Below are positions 24,901 to 38,603 of a DNA stretch of 64,000 bases, piece after piece; position 1 is the first letter of the stretch, and every line of letters starts with the position of its first letter. The stretch is from NCBI GenBank assembly GCA_004154925.1, contig QJNS01000059.1, positions 124,001-188,000 of the forward strand, in the 5' to 3' direction. The DNA comes from Monosporascus cannonballus (Eukaryota > Ascomycota > Sordariomycetes > Xylariales). Under the pieces are notes generated by a model that was given only the letters and a program-made list of their open reading frames with translations, was not told where the DNA came from and made no database searches. The position numbers and the translations under genes were made by a program.

Positions 24901-26026
24901 CGAAATTTTTAAAAACGTTAATATTATAATTATTATCGGTTATTAATTTAATTTATAATATAAATTAATTAATTACTTAAAAAAATATAAAAATATTACG
25001 AAAAAAGTATATACCGAGATTTATTATTTTTATACTTAATACGTTCTTTATTACGCGGAACGAAAAAACCGGCAAAATTAATAACTTAACTTACGTATAA
25101 ATAACGCATAAATTAAGAATTAAAGGCGTAAATTTACTTTAAAACGAACGATATATAAAAATTTAAAACGTAAATGCAAAATTTCGATACCCGCTTTTTT
25201 CTAAATATAAATAACCGTTAAACTAAAATTAACCGCAAAAAAACAATATAAACAATATGTAAAAAAAGCGAACTTATTCAGGTTTTGGTAATCGTAATTA
25301 AAAATAACTTTGCAAAGTACGTCGATCGCCTAATAAAACTTAAAAATATCCGAAAATTATATAGAAATCACGTTAAAAATATATTAATAAAAATAAAAAA
25401 ATATTTATTTCGGAATATTTATAATTATAAAGAACGAAAATTTAATAACGGATTACCTTTTTGCCTATAATAATAAGTACTTTAAGAGTAACGAAAAAAT
25501 AACGTATAAATAAATTATATATTTTGTTAATTTAAATAAAACGTATCCGGGTTTTCGGCAAAACAAATTATATAAATAAAATAAGGTATGTCGTAAATAT
25601 AAATGGGATATTCGTTTAAAATAACGCAAATACGTAACGTAAGAAAAACTTTGGCGGATTCCGACTTATTAAAAAGGTTTAAAACCGTAAAAACGTCTTT
25701 TTTACAGGACATTTTTGCAGCATTATAACGTATTAATTAATTTTTAAGCCGTTATAAAATAACGTATAAAAATATTATTATAAGTATTAATAAAAATTAA
25801 TTTACCGAATTAAAATATTATTATTAAAAAATTTAAAATAAGTAAAAACATAAACGCATTTTTATATATAAGCTTATTTAATGCATAATCAGCTTATAAT
25901 TAGCTATTTAAATTAAGCCTAATTCGAAAATCGATAAATTTTCGAACTTCGGATTAAGTAAAAGCTAAAAATCAGCGTAATTATTAATCTTAAAATAAGC
26001 TAACCCTTTTTGGGAAAGGTGGGGGG

Positions 26027-26217
26027 TAATATGATGGAGCTATATAAAGCCCTATTATGGAACACCGGATAAACGCCGGTACCAAACAGCATTAGCGCAG
26101 CGCCTTATATACGAACACATATAACTATATTTTCATCTTCCCTTTCTTTTCTCTTTAGCTAGAAAATAAACTCTTATTAGCAACTGATTGCAGACCGCTC
26201 AGGTGAAGTCTTTTACA
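26027..26217 (+). repeat. 3' LTR of G1 (191 bp)
   Basis: Starts TAATATGATGG (TG mutated to TA) and ends TCTTTTACA; followed by target copy ATTTT and the continuation of the H1 transposase. Confidence 0.88.
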
Positions 26218-26899
26218 ATTTTGAAAAAATGGTGGAAGATCGTAAGAAAAAGCGCGGCCGAATACGCTGTAAATAATTAGGTATTTTTTATATATATATT
26301 AGCAGCGATTTATAATTTCGCGAATTAATTGAAAGCCATATTTAACTATAAAGAAAATAATTTTAGGATAGATAATTATAAAGTTATCCGAATTTTCGAA
26401 TTCGCTACCCGTTTTAACGTATTATTTTCGTAACGGAATAAAGAAAATATATTATTCGCAGGTTTTTCGAATAATAAATTGGGTCTAGAAATAAATGCCT
26501 TTAGGGATCGTATAGCAAGAGCGATATGGATTAATTATTATGCGTATATAAAAAAGTTTATATAAAGAAAATAGTTAAAGAAATAATTATAATAAAAAGA
26601 TTATTAACAATTTTGATAATATGGAAACGTACATATAAGTAATAATCCAAACAACAGGTTAAAACCGTTAAAATTATATATAAATCTAATAGATTTTAAT
26701 CGAAAATAATAATATTTTAAGGTATTCCAAAGTAATAATTATAAGTTTTTGAAATTAATTATACGAAGTTTTTTTTTGCAATCCTACCTATATATATTAA
26801 TAACCTAATTAACCTATATTAATTTAATTATTAAGGCGTTGTAATAATCTCTTATATTTTCTATATTGTTTTTTATTTAAAGTAATACTTAACAGTTAA

Positions 26900-27520
26900 A
26901 AAAGTTTTTTCCGAAATATTTTTTCAATTTTATTTTATTAGCTGGCGTAAAATTATTTGAATTTAATTAATCGATTATCTTTGTTGTTTTTTTGAATTCC
27001 GCAAGTATTTTCAGGTTTTCGATGGATTTCGCTAACGTTTGGGAGGTAATTTTAAACGAATTAATTACGTTTGAAAAGCCCATATTATATTTTTTTCGTT
27101 TCCGAAAAGGATTCAAAGAAACGCCGTAACGATCTTGGGATGCTTGGGATATTTGGGATGTTTGGGAAAACCTTTAGGTAACCCGATTCTAAATAGGTGA
27201 AATCGTGACCCAAGATATTACAAAGGTTTTTAACGTTTTAGAACCATTATTTCCTTTTAGGTTTCGTTTATTATCATTATTTCGAACGATTTTTTCGTTT
27301 TTAACGTATAGTTACTTCTGGAAGGTTACCGCGAGCTTAGCTTGCCGTTGTCTTTAGGCTTGAACTACTTTTCCTGTAGCCATATAAGGCTCAAATGCGC
27401 CTTTATATTTTTTCTATAACGGAAGTCCTATTAATTCGATCCATTTCGTCTTAGGGTTCTATAAGTATTACCGTTTCCAAAAATTATCGTTAAGGCGGAA
27501 GGTTCTTATAGCTTTATTAA
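26900..27520 (-). pseudogene. Possible second ORF of the Harbinger element H1
   Basis: Harbinger elements usually carry a second, DNA-binding (Myb/SANT-like) protein. On the minus strand, downstream of and convergent with the transposase, one can read MGFSNVINSFKITSQTLAKS followed by IENLKILAEFKKTTKIID (about 27085-26980), a helical, coiled-coil-like stretch. Further upstream (about 27500-27150) come broken frames rich in Ser/Gln repeats (SQTSQISQASQ). No SANT domain could be aligned, so the role rests on position only. Confidence 0.3.
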
Positions 27521-30500
27521 AGTGAAACCTGTTCTCTGTTACATATATATATATATTGTAACTTTACGAATACGTTAAATTTTTTTGATTATATTTCTTA
27601 TTTAATATAATGTTATCAAAATCCGAATTAAAAATAAATAGGTTATATTTATTCAGTTTTTCGCGAATCCAAATCTATAAAGGTTTTCGACCTTGCTTAA
27701 AATTTAGCATTTCGTTCGTTAAAATATTTTTAAAGCGAACGTTTGCGAAAAGGATTATGAAAGCGTTAATAATCCTTTATAGCCACTTTATATTCTGACG
27801 TTTCTTAAAGTTATGCGGAAGGTTTGGGAGTAAGTTAATAATATTTATTACCGTTGGGTCGTAATTAATCTTTTGCATAGTTCCCGCACCTGATAACCGT
27901 GCCGTTTGTGTTGCTGTAAAAGAAACTTCCGTATATTTAGTGACGGAACGTTAAATTCGCGCAACAGGGAACTCCGGGTTCGTTATGGCAGGGAAGCTAT
28001 CATTACCCTGTGACGGTGATTCCTAGGCATGGCTGTTCCCCTGGCTCTTTAGCGAAACGTTAAGACGATATACTGATGAAGTTATTTTGAGATTTAGGTG
28101 ATAATAATTGCTACAACCGAATATCGAAGACGTTAAAGGCTAATAGCCGAAAGGGGTTGCTTTCGTAAGCAGCTTTAGAGCGCTAGAGGGTACATTGGGC
28201 GAAAAACATGAATCCCTGGGCAAAATAGATAGGGCGAAAATGTCACTTTTCCCTTTATCTGCCGCGACACCGAACACGCCCTTAACGTAGCTTGAGATAT
28301 AGGTTTTTTCCTATTACCGTATGTGTAATTATGGTACCCTTTAGCCCTAGGTTAGCGAATTCCACGCTTCGCCGCCGCCCCGGGTTACGCCCGAAGTTAT
28401 TTAAGGACCGTGTTATTAAGCGTACAGTTCCTATCAAGCGTATTAAGCGCTTTTATTTAAGGAAAAAAAGTTTGAGGTCCTAACATAGTTATATATATAT
28501 TTGATCCCATTTACAGCTTACTTAACGCGTTCGAAAGATGGTATATTAGACCTTTCCGACGGTTACCGTTGGCCCACATATAAGGAAGTTAGTGGCTTTT
28601 TTAAGATCCCTTTCCCAACGTTAAAAAAGTAATGGAAGTAATAGTCCTTTATTTTAAAGAACCTTCCGCGATATATACCATCCCAATATCCTGCCCTTAA
28701 CGCAAAGTTGTTTTAAGAGTTCTTCGAGGCTAGATTATGCCGCCGTCCTGTTACAGTTATATGGTTCCGTAAGCATAAGCGCCGTATATGGGAAACGATA
28801 TATCTTCGGTTAGCTTTCGTATTTCCGACAAGGTGGTTCCAAGGTTTCCTTTAACGGTATTCTATCGTGCGAAGGCGTATTACTAAGGTGGCCATAGGCC
28901 TTTCGGACGAAGCGATCAAAATGGTGAATAAATTCCTGTGCTTCATACGACGTATATCATAGCCGCGACCGTATCCGAAGAACCTAGCTTATAGCATGGA
29001 GTATATCCTTAATTCCTTTCCCGAACATAACCCTTGCCTTATATTTAACCGCTTTTTACGCTTCCGAATTCTTAATATGGATAAGGTGGTGTTCGGGACG
29101 CTTCAGCAGCTGATATTTGTGGCTCGTGCCAACCCTGTCGTTCAGCAAGACGCTAATGAACTTGCTGAAACTGAATTTTTCACTGTTTTAAGTTTGGTTT
29201 CAGTCGGCTGATTTTAACGAACGGCTTCGGCTTCAATTAGCTCTATTGCTAGCTTTATTATTTCGTGATATAGCTAAATCGTTACCGTTTCTTAATATAT
29301 ATGGTATTAATACTTTTATATAACGAAAAATAACGTATCGGAAAAGAAATCGAAGGTATATTAAATAAGAAAGCGTAAATTTGTTCGAAAAACGAAAGAT
29401 ATTGAAAAATACTTTTAAGTAGCTTAATTTTTCGTACAAAATTAATAATTAATAACAAGATTTCTTAAATTCAAAGTTTTCGCGAAAAAAGCTATATTTT
29501 ATTATTATTATTATTTTTATTTTATTAATACAATTTTGTGTAAAAGGTTTTTTTTGGATTTATCGATTATTATTTGTATCTAATAACGTTATATTAAAAG
29601 TATTAAAGTTTTTATCGATCTTGAATTTTCGCATCCGAATTAAAGTTCGAACTAAGTTAAAAGTAATTAACCTTAAAAGTATTATTTATGGATTTCGTAC
29701 GAAAGATTAATATTTTTTAAATTATATAAAAATTAAATTAATTAAAAGCTTAATATTCCGAATTATAGGATTAAGGAACGCGGTTATTAAACGGTAATTA
29801 ACGAATTAAACGATTAAAAGATTTATATAACGAAAAAGTAAGTAAAAAATAAATATACGTATTTTTAGAAAAACAAATAAATATAATTTGCATCAAAAAA
29901 ATAAATGGTTTCGGTTGGAATAAGAACTTTGGGATTCCCATAATTAAATTTAAGGTGTAAAATAGTTACTTAAAGGCTAAGAATATTTTCTATATTAAAT
30001 TTTATGTAATAATTAACCGTTACTTAGGTTTGCCTCGAAATAAAGCTTTTCCGTTATAAGGCCCTCAAATACGTTAAATTTTATAAAACTATATTTAGCC
30101 TTTTGATTAAAACTAAAGGCGAATTAATTATTGGTTTTAAATAAAAAGTTAAAATTATTATTTATTTAATTTAAAAAGTATTATAGGCTTTTTTTTCAAA
30201 AGTTAGTTGCCGACGAGAAAAGCAATTTTTACTTGGAAAAAGTAAAAGCCATTTTTGCTAATAATGGCGTTTTATAGCGGATATGCGGCCGTTTTCATAG
30301 GCGCCTTATTGATAACTCGGATACGTAATAAAAGAAAAGGCCTAGGGAAAATAATAGTACGTTAATAAAAAAGAGTTTCGAGTATATTATTAAAACGTTA
30401 ATTCGCAATAAAAATAACTTAAGGTGCCGAGTTAAATATAAAATTAACTTTTAGAACTTTGAATAACAATATTTATATTAATTATTTTAGCTATAATACG

Positions 30501-31332
30501 TTATTTCGCGTCGTCCAGATTTAGGCTCGTAACGATTATTTCGTTATTATATTTATTGGCTTGAACGATAATCTGAGGTTTTGGTGGTTAAAAAACTTCG
30601 AACAAATTGGCGGTTTAGATGGCGGAAATTTCAAAGCTAACGAAACGACAGTGTATTATAATAATAAAAAAGGTATTACGAACTTCTTAATTACGGAAAG
30701 TGGTGGAAATAATGGAAATAATATAGATATAAAGGTATAAAGGTATTAAAATGCTAGAAATTGTAGAAATAGTAGAAGAAATTAAAGAAAAGTAATATAA
30801 AAAGGATACTTTTTTTAGGAATCAGTTTTTTTATATTAATATATTTCGATAAAAATAATATATAAGCTTATTCCATTGTAAAAATATTAAGTCCCTATAT
30901 AAAATAAATATAATTCGAACTTAGCAGCATTTATATTATTACTAAAAACAAATTAAAAAATAGTTTTTACTTAATTTTCGAAAATTATAACTTATTTACG
31001 CCTTATTATTAGGCTTTTCTTCAATACTAATAACAATAATAATAATGTTATTATTTTATGATTTTGGGTTTTAATTCTTTTAATTTTCTAATATATATGT
31101 TATATTTTATTCGCGATTATATTACGATATGTTGTAATAAAAAAAGATACGCTGCTTAGCTTTTTTGTGTACGTAAAATTATTTGTTTAATTTTTATCGT
31201 TATTGTAAATTTTTATCTAATGTTACGAATTTGTTAAAATTTATTTCGCTGTATTTTAATAAGAAGTTACAAAAGCCAGCCGTGGCATAAATCGTTTTTA
31301 TTATCGTATTAAGATATATATAAAGGTTTTTC

Positions 31333-31702
31333 TGTTACGACCCAAGCCAGTTGGGCCTGCGAAAACGGTCGAGCTAAGATTACGAAACTACGCTAGTTCA
31401 AGGTTACGTAATTAGTATTTAGCAGGTTTTAATTAAGTACTATTAACCAGCGTTAAGCAACCGCTTAATAAGGCTTTACTAAATAAAGATAAGTAATAAT
31501 AAAAAATTAAAATATATACGTTGATTATTTCCATAATTTAAATACCTTTACTATATAATATAATACCGTTACTTAAAGTACTTTTGGTATTCCAAAACGT
31601 ATTATAATTATTATATTTATTACTTAAATTCTTATAATACTTTCGCAAATATAAACCTGTATAACTAAGATTTAATAATTAGTTAAACCTTTAGCCGTTA
31701 TA
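31333..31702 (+). repeat. 5' LTR of G2 (370 bp)
   Basis: TGTTACGACCCAAGCCAGTT to TTTAGCCGTTATA. The first 100 bp keep G/C; the remainder is RIP-altered. Same length as the 3' LTR. Confidence 0.88.
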
Positions 31703-31739
31703 CGTTATAAAATTTTATTTAATAATATCGTCAAATTCT

Positions 31740-34700
31740 GAGAAATATCGCTACCATTATGTTTACTAATAAACAGCCCGAATAGCCTATTTACCAAATC
31801 TCTAATAACTCGGATATTAAAATGGAATTCGAAAAAAAAGAAAAATTTCGCTTTTTTTATAAAAAAGATTGTCGACGTTTAGATACTATAAATAAACGCA
31901 TCCTTTAACTTAAAAAATTACAATAATTTTACGACATTTTTTTAAACCGCCTATCAAAAGCTTAAAGAGAAAAAGAAGGTTTCGAAAACCGGAAAACCTT
32001 TTCGAATAAACTAGAATATCTAGCTAAATTCTACTAAAAAGCTAAAAAAGTTTTTAAACTTTTTAAGCCAGATTTTTTCGATAAAATCTTGATTAAGTTA
32101 TAATTATTTCTAACTTAATGCCGAATATACTTTAGATATTTTCCTATTCGACTTATTTTATTTATTATACGAATCGAATTCGTAATAGGATGATTAATTA
32201 TAAATACGGTTATTTAGTTCGAACTCGTTCTAAGAAAATATATTATCCTGTTAGGTAAAAGACGAAAACCGGAAATAATGTAAATATATAACGTTTACAA
32301 ATAATTCGAATAAATATTAACGAAAGTTTTCAGAATAATAAATAAAAAAAATAAAAACTGAAATGCAAATCTAGTAATTACGATAAAAGAGATTAATATC
32401 TAAGTACGGCAGTACATTAATTCAATTAGCCGTTAAGCTAAATTAAGCATAAAAAATATTAATAATTAAGTTTTTCGACGGCCTAAAAAAGATATATAAA
32501 AAACCTTTTTAAATTTAATTAGCCAGAATATTTATCAGATTATATTGCGATAATAATTAAGATCGACGATCGACAATACGCCTGGCATATTAAAGATACT
32601 GAAGAGAAAAGTAATAACAAATTTTGATATACGGCTAATATTAACGTTTTTTAACATAATAATACGTTTTACAGCACGGAACCAGGATTTATGGAATTAA
32701 AAGTTAATTATAAAAAGATTGGGATTAAACTTAATATTTTAATTGTAATAAAATAAGATATAAAGTAACATAATGTAAGGCACTTAAAAAACTTCGTTAA
32801 AATAACTGGAAATCTGTACCTAAGGGATAATTCAAAGAATAACAGAAAAACGGAAATAAAACTATTAATATAATTCGGCCTAAGTACGTATTAGGCCCCT
32901 TATGGCAAAAAGCCTAATAAGAATTATTACAACAAAAAGTTCGACGAAAAATGCGCAAAACCAGAAAGCTAATTCGATAAATATCGCAAGCATAATAAGA
33001 AACCTTATAGGGATAATTACATAAATACCAGGACTAAATAAAAAAATTGTCCCGAAACCCTTAATTAATACGGTAGATTATATACTATATACTGTCAACG
33101 ACGAAAATATCCTAATTACGAAAAATGGAAATAATATATTTACACACGGATTTTCGCATATATTATTATGACGGCTAGGCGGTTTAATCAACTATTAAAC
33201 CTTAGTGATACGGGTTTATATTGGTAGAAATATTATGGAACTTTGTAATAACAAAAGAACTTAATTACACCTTTTAATACCAAAAATATTAAAATTATAT
33301 TACAAATAATTAGTATTAATAAATATTATAAGCTGAAATTATTTAAACTATGAAAATAACGAACGTATATATCTTGATTTTTTTATTATTGCTCATATCT
33401 GCTTAGCAGAGCCTTACTAAGGGGTTGCTTAACGCTGCTTAGCAGTGCTTAGTTGAAACCCGCTGAGCACTGATTACGTAATCTTAAGCTAACGTAGCTT
33501 CGTGATCTTGGCTCGACCGTTTTCGCAGGCCCAACTGGCTTGGGTCGTAACAATTATAAAAAATTCGATTTTTCGAACCGAATCGGAAATAATAAAAATA
33601 ATAAATAATAATATCGATATTTTCGATTCATAACCTCAAAAGACAATTAGCAATTAGCCGAAATAAAAAGTTGGCCGGAAGAAAAATAATACTCGTAAAA
33701 AAACCTTTTTTGTTACTTATAATAATATAATTACCAAACGGAAAAAAAATTTAATTTAGCATATAATAAAAAACATTGCCAGAAAGGTATTGTAAAATTT
33801 TATTTTTAAATGATATTTATTATAAACTCTTTCGAAAAAAAGGTATTAAAAAAAGAATACGTTAATTTATAGACGAACTTTAAAACGATAATTAAGATAA
33901 CGCATAATGGGATATAACCGTAAATGTAAGAAAATAATTTATTTAATAAAGAAAAAAAGTATAACAAAATTAAAAATACCTGATATAATTCGAAGAAGTA
34001 ATATGCCAACAATAACGACAGATATAATAATTTAACGTACTAAACGGAAAAAATTTAAAAAAAAAAAGTTCGATAAATTCGAATAAAAATTAAAAAAAAA
34101 GGTTACCTATAAAAAAGCCGCAAAATAACGAAACCTAAAGGAGCTAAAAAAAACTCCTAAAAAAGGTTTTAAATGCAATAATAAAAACCGTTAATAACTT
34201 TATTGTTTTGGACATATAAATCGGAACGTATTGGTATACTATAATAATAGATTACGAAATTCTAAGCGGAAATTATATTGTATCAAATATGATGGATAAG
34301 CCTAAACTATTATAGAAATATAAGTTAGAACCTTATATAGCGATAAATATCGAAAATTAGGAATTCGCTTAGGATAATGAAAAGATTATACGCAAAATTA
34401 ATTACTTTAAGATTTTTATTTAAGGACGATATCAAATAATTAATTTCGATATCGTTCTATTTAGGAATTACGATATAATTTTAAGATTATTATATATCCG
34501 TTAATACGAAATCGTAATTAATAAAAGAATTAGCCAAATAAAGTTCGCCTTATACCTTATTCATAAATAAAAAAAGGAAATTAAAATTTTGATATTGGAT
34601 CCAAAGTAGCGACGAATATAGGCATAAAAATACGACAGAAACCATATTATTTAAAAGGACAAAATATAAGAAAAAAAGAGTATTAAAGAAAAATACGACG

Positions 34701-37620
34701 TATCGTTATTATTATTAAAGCAAAATTAAAGCAATTAAATAACAATCTAAAATAACAGTTCTAAAAATCAGACAATTTAATTAATATGTTATTATAATGT
34801 TATAAATACGAACAGCTTTTCAAACAAAAATTTAATACAAAATTATCAGAATACAGCGAATAAGATTATAAGATAATTTTTTTAAAAAAAATTGGATAAA
34901 ATATTACCCTATTTATAATCTTAATGGAAACAAATTACGTACTTTTAGAGAATACCTAGAAAATCGGTTACAAAAAAAGTGGATTCAACTTTCGAAATTA
35001 CCAGCAAAATATCTTATATTCTTCGTATCAATGAAAACGGAAAATTGCTATTTGTAGTCGACTATCGACAATTAAACGATATCATTATTAAAAATCGAAT
35101 ACTATTACCTTTGCTTACGAAAATAAAAAACCCATTTTACGGAACTAAATAATTTATAGTATTCGATCTTAAAAATGGATATAACTTTATTAAGATTAAA
35201 AGAAATACGAATAAAAATTAATCTTTAAAACGAAATACGGATTATTTAAATATTTGGTTACGTTAATAGGACTTACAACTGTACTAATAACTTTTTAACG
35301 GATAATAAATTATGTATTACCAAAATACCTCAATATTTCCGTCGTTTGATATTTCGATAACATTTTTATTTTCTCAAAAACAGAAAAAAGTACATGTAAA
35401 ATACGTTTATAAAGTTTTCTAAATTTTATAAAACATAAAGTTATTTATTAACGCCAAATAAGATTAATTTCACAAATACAAAATAAGATATCTAAAACAT
35501 ATTATTACTTTAGGATATATTAGGATAAACCCCAAGAAAATCGTTGTAATTACAGAATAATAGACGTCAATTACGGTTAAAGACGTATAGGTATTCCTTG
35601 GATTCGCCAATTATTACTAAAAATCCATTCGAAATTTTGGCAAAATAATTATACCTTTAACGAACGTTACGAAAAAGGCGAAAAAATTCAAATAGATATC
35701 CGAAATAAAAAAAGAGTTTTAAGACGTTAAAAATACGATTATTAAAAAGTTAATATTAATTATATACGATGTAAATCGTCCTATTAAATTAAAAACCGAT
35801 ATTTCGAATTACGCATTAAATGTGATAATTAAATAACGAAATATTTAAAGCAAATTATACCTTATTACATTTTTTATATAAATTAAAACGAATCGATCTT
35901 AATTACGATATTCCAGATAAGGAATTTACGGCTATTATCATGGTATTCCGAAAATTTAAATATTTCTTAAAAGGAGATTTATTCTAGATTAAAATTTATA
36001 GGGATTATCAGAATTTTACCCGTTTTATTACGACCAAAGAACTTATAAAACGATAATTACAATACGTAAAGAAATTGGCAAATTTCGATTTTATTATTAT
36101 TTACAAAAAAGATTTTAAAAGATAATAAAGCAAACGCCCTAAATAAACGGCCAGATTTCGAAAACAAATTAATTAAAATTAGTTATATAATTTTCGATAC
36201 TATTATAAAAGGATATTTATACCTGCAACAGATTATGACATTTGGGCCATACATTTTAATATATATCAGAAAACCCAGCAATATAACAATGGCCTCCTAA
36301 AAAACTAAAAAAACGAATAAAATAAAAATCTCAGAAAAATACCAAAAAGATTTAATACGAAAAATATACGAATATCCGTTATATAGATACACAGAGATTT
36401 ATAAAACCTTAAAACGGCTTTAACGTACATTTTTTTTTTCTTAAAATAAGGTTAACAGTATAAAAATTCATATAACAATATTATATTTGCGCTAAAACAA
36501 AAGCTTAACGATAGAAGCTATACGAAAAGTTATAACTATTATTAATTATAAAACGATTATGGTATTTTGTTATGTCTCGACTTTATTATTACGTTTTTTA
36601 TATCAAAAGATACAGTTATAAAAATATATTATAATAGCATTTTCATAATCGCCAATCGATTTACGAAATTTTCTTATTTTCTGCTATATTATAAGGATAT
36701 AAACGCCGAACAAATAATATATAAATTTTTAAACATATTTTTAGCATATACGAATTATTAATAAAAATTATTTCAAATAAAAATTCAATATTTACATCTA
36801 AATTTTAGCAAAGCCTTATAATATAGATTAACTTAAATCACAAATTTTTTAACGTATTTAAACTATAAATAAATAAATAAACGAAACGAACGAATTAAGT
36901 TTTGAAAATCTATTTACGATATTATATTAATTTCGAACAAAATAACTAAGTTAATGAATTACAAATTATATGATTAACTTATAATACCAAATATTATAAA
37001 AATATTAAAATAATATTAACGAACGTAAATTTTAGTTGTATTTCAAAGATTTATGAAAAGGTACTTAATCATAGTCTAATTAATATTAACGCAATCTTTA
37101 TAGTAATATAATTACAATATATATATTAAAAAACAAAAACGAAATTAAAATTCGTATATAATTAAATTAGCAAATATTACAATTCAGAAAATATTAAAAA
37201 CACCAATTTTCGAAAAAGAGGAAATAGTTTTTTTCGTTATTAAAAATATTTGAATACAACGCTCTAATAAAAAAACTCTATTTTAAATATATCGGTTTAT
37301 ATAAAATAATTAAGAAAATTTCAAAAAATAATTACTAATTAAATTTTCACCAAAAGTTAAAATCTATTTAAATTTTTACGTTTTTTTACTCGAATTAATA
37401 ACGGATATAATTAAAGTATATGCGGCATAAAACGATATAAAAATAAAAAATGAACAGATATATAAGGTGGAAAAAACATTCGATCCGAGAAAATAAGACG
37501 GACTTACCTAATACCTAATTAAACAGAAAAAGTACCCGGATTCCGAAAACACCTAGAAATCCGTTAAAAATCTTATTAACGCCTAACGCCTATTGAAAAA
37601 CTTTAACCAATAAGGGTAAA
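31740..37620 (+). pseudogene. Gypsy gag-pol relic of G2
   Basis: Readable blocks in order: reverse transcriptase FDLKNGYNFIKIKRN (about 35163-35210) and its active site YFDNIFIFS (about 35350, normally YLDDILIFS); RNase H start DVNRPIKLKTDISNYALN (about 35770-35820); the integrase zinc-binding end TEIYKTLKRL (about 36395); the integrase core DFIITFFISKDTVIKIYYNS then FIIANRFTKFSYFLLYYKD (36576-36710); and the chromodomain IYKVEKTFDPRK then YPDSENT (about 37460-37560). Chromodomain integrases target heterochromatin. Gag is expected at about 31740-33100 but is too mutated for motifs. Stops are dense throughout. Confidence 0.8.
33167..33552 (-). repeat. Inverted solo LTR of the G2 family inside G2
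   Basis: Reverse orientation copy: starts tatgacggctaggcgg (complement of the LTR end) and ends GGCTTGGGTCGTAACA (complement of the LTR start). Flanked by ATTAT on both sides (33162-33166 and 33553-33557). Its right half is well preserved and nearly identical to the start of the 5' LTR of G2. Confidence 0.88.
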
Positions 37621-38233
37621 ACTACCGGAGATAATTACGTTCTAATTAACGTTTTCTAACAGCCAAATAACGCCAAGTAACTTAAAGAAAGGAGCTAGGA
37701 CAGTTAGGGAAATCTCGGCGTTAACTTATTCCTAGCGTTTTTATTCCTTTAACTTTTTTAACGATTATAATTTTATTATATTATCTTAATTCTTTTGGAA
37801 CAAAAAAATATTTTCTCTTTCCGAAAATAAATTAACCGAACGATAATTTTATTTATTTCTAATTAATAACGTTTTTGCAATTTTGAAAGACGTTTTTTCG
37901 TAAATACTTTTTCTCGTTTTAAACGTTAATTTTCGGCATAAATATTTTTTAAAGAAAATAAAGAAACGTTATTATTATTATAAAAATAGCTACGTTTAAC
38001 GTATACCTTATATTTAAAAACGTTTTCTATTATTCCGTATTTTCAGCTTTTTGAAATATATAAGGAATACGGTATAATTTCAAAATTAAAATCGTCAAAG
38101 ATAAAAAGCAGATTTTGATATCGCGCGGTGGACGAAGGAACTTGACGACGATTTTTAATCATATAGGTTGACATTTTGAAAAAAAAGCTGATTAAAAAAT
38201 TTTAAAAGTAAAATTTGGGGAAAAAAGAAATCG

Positions 38234-38603
38234 TATTACAACTTAAGCTATTTAGGCCTACGGAAACGGTCGAATTAAGATTATGAAATTACGTTAATTC
38301 AAGGTTACGTAATTGATGCTTAACAGATTTTAACTAAATACTACTAAATAACATTAAATAACCGTTCAGTAAAGCTTCATTAAATAAAAATAAACAGTAA
38401 TAAAAATTCGAATATATACGTTTTTTATTTCCATAATTTAAATAACTTTAATTTGTAATATAATATCGTTATCTAAGGAACCCTTGGTATTATGAGACAT
38501 AACACGATTACTATATCCATTAGTTAGATTCTCACGATACTCCTGCCAATATAAATCCGTACGACTAAGATTTAATAGTTGGTTAAACTCCCTAGCCGTC
38601 ACA
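38234..38603 (+). repeat. 3' LTR of G2 (370 bp)
   Basis: Starts TATTACAAC (from TGTTACGAC) and ends CTAGCCGTCACA; target copy TTTCC follows. Confidence 0.88.

Larger units (their letters stand above)
18730..26217 (+). mobile_element. G1: Ty3/gypsy LTR retrotransposon inserted in the H1 transposase
   Basis: Direct LTRs at 18730-18918 and 26027-26217 are flanked by ATTTT (18725-18729 and 26218-26222). A polypurine tract (gggaaaggtgggggg, 26012-26026) precedes the 3' LTR. Plus-strand pol relics include a reverse transcriptase broken by two solo LTRs near 21146-21903 (right part FYKIKIKKMNKKRHSEY at 21909 onward) and an integrase around 23640-23790 (FFTIYHSEINNTTEKVNQKI, then LTYLRTF). Outside the solo LTRs the element is strongly AT-biased. 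Without them it is about 6.7 kb. Confidence 0.88.
18120..26565 (+). pseudogene. PIF/Harbinger DDE transposase of H1, split by G1 and RIP-mutated
   Basis: Harbinger transposases are DDE nucleases (DDE_4 fold) that cut at TWA sites. Recognisable blocks in order: PYFKDYIGVIDGMQIYA (about 18315-18365, first Asp), WRYGKGFFA then NVLIVINWNITFIYVYAG (18390-18480), LLANSGYIFRNGIITPYLGVK (second Asp replaced by Asn in ANSGY; about 18555-18620), KLYNLRYSSFKVTAERIFSI (about 18670-18729). G1 interrupts at 18729. The protein resumes at 26218 with ILKKWWKIVRKSAAEYAVNN, ILAAIYNFAN and finally NAFRDRIARAMWINYYAYI (about 26498-26555), the usual C-terminal helix. The G1 target duplication ATTTT removed once gives a continuous frame. 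Several Gln and Trp codons are stops, so it is non-functional. Confidence 0.85.
17412..28281 (+). mobile_element. H1: PIF/Harbinger DNA transposon inserted in P1
   Basis: The ends GGGTGTGTTCGATG (17412-17425) and CACCGAACACGCCC (28268-28281) are inverted repeats differing by two transitions. Both are flanked by TTA (17409-17411 and 28282-28284), the TWA target type of Harbinger elements. The plus-strand transposase carries the family's DDE blocks, for example IGVIDGMQI near 18333, NWNITFIYVYAGCKGL at 18441 onward and ANSGYIFRNGIITPYLGV at about 18560. After subtracting the inserted gypsy element G1 and one target copy, H1 is about 3.4 kb, enough for the two ORFs usual in this group. It interrupts P1 upstream of the P1 transposase. 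Confidence 0.88.
31333..38603 (+). mobile_element. G2: Ty3/gypsy chromodomain retrotransposon inserted in U1
   Basis: 370-bp direct LTRs at 31333-31702 and 38234-38603. Flanks are TTTTC (31328-31332) and TTTCC (38604-38608), which differ by one RIP-type transition. The purine tract aatttggggaaaaaag precedes the 3' LTR. On either side U1 continues collinearly with U2 (compare 38604 on with about 42535 on). Plus-strand pol domains are in the normal order: reverse transcriptase, RNase H, integrase, chromodomain. A solo LTR of the same family sits inverted inside it (33167-33552). Confidence 0.88.
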
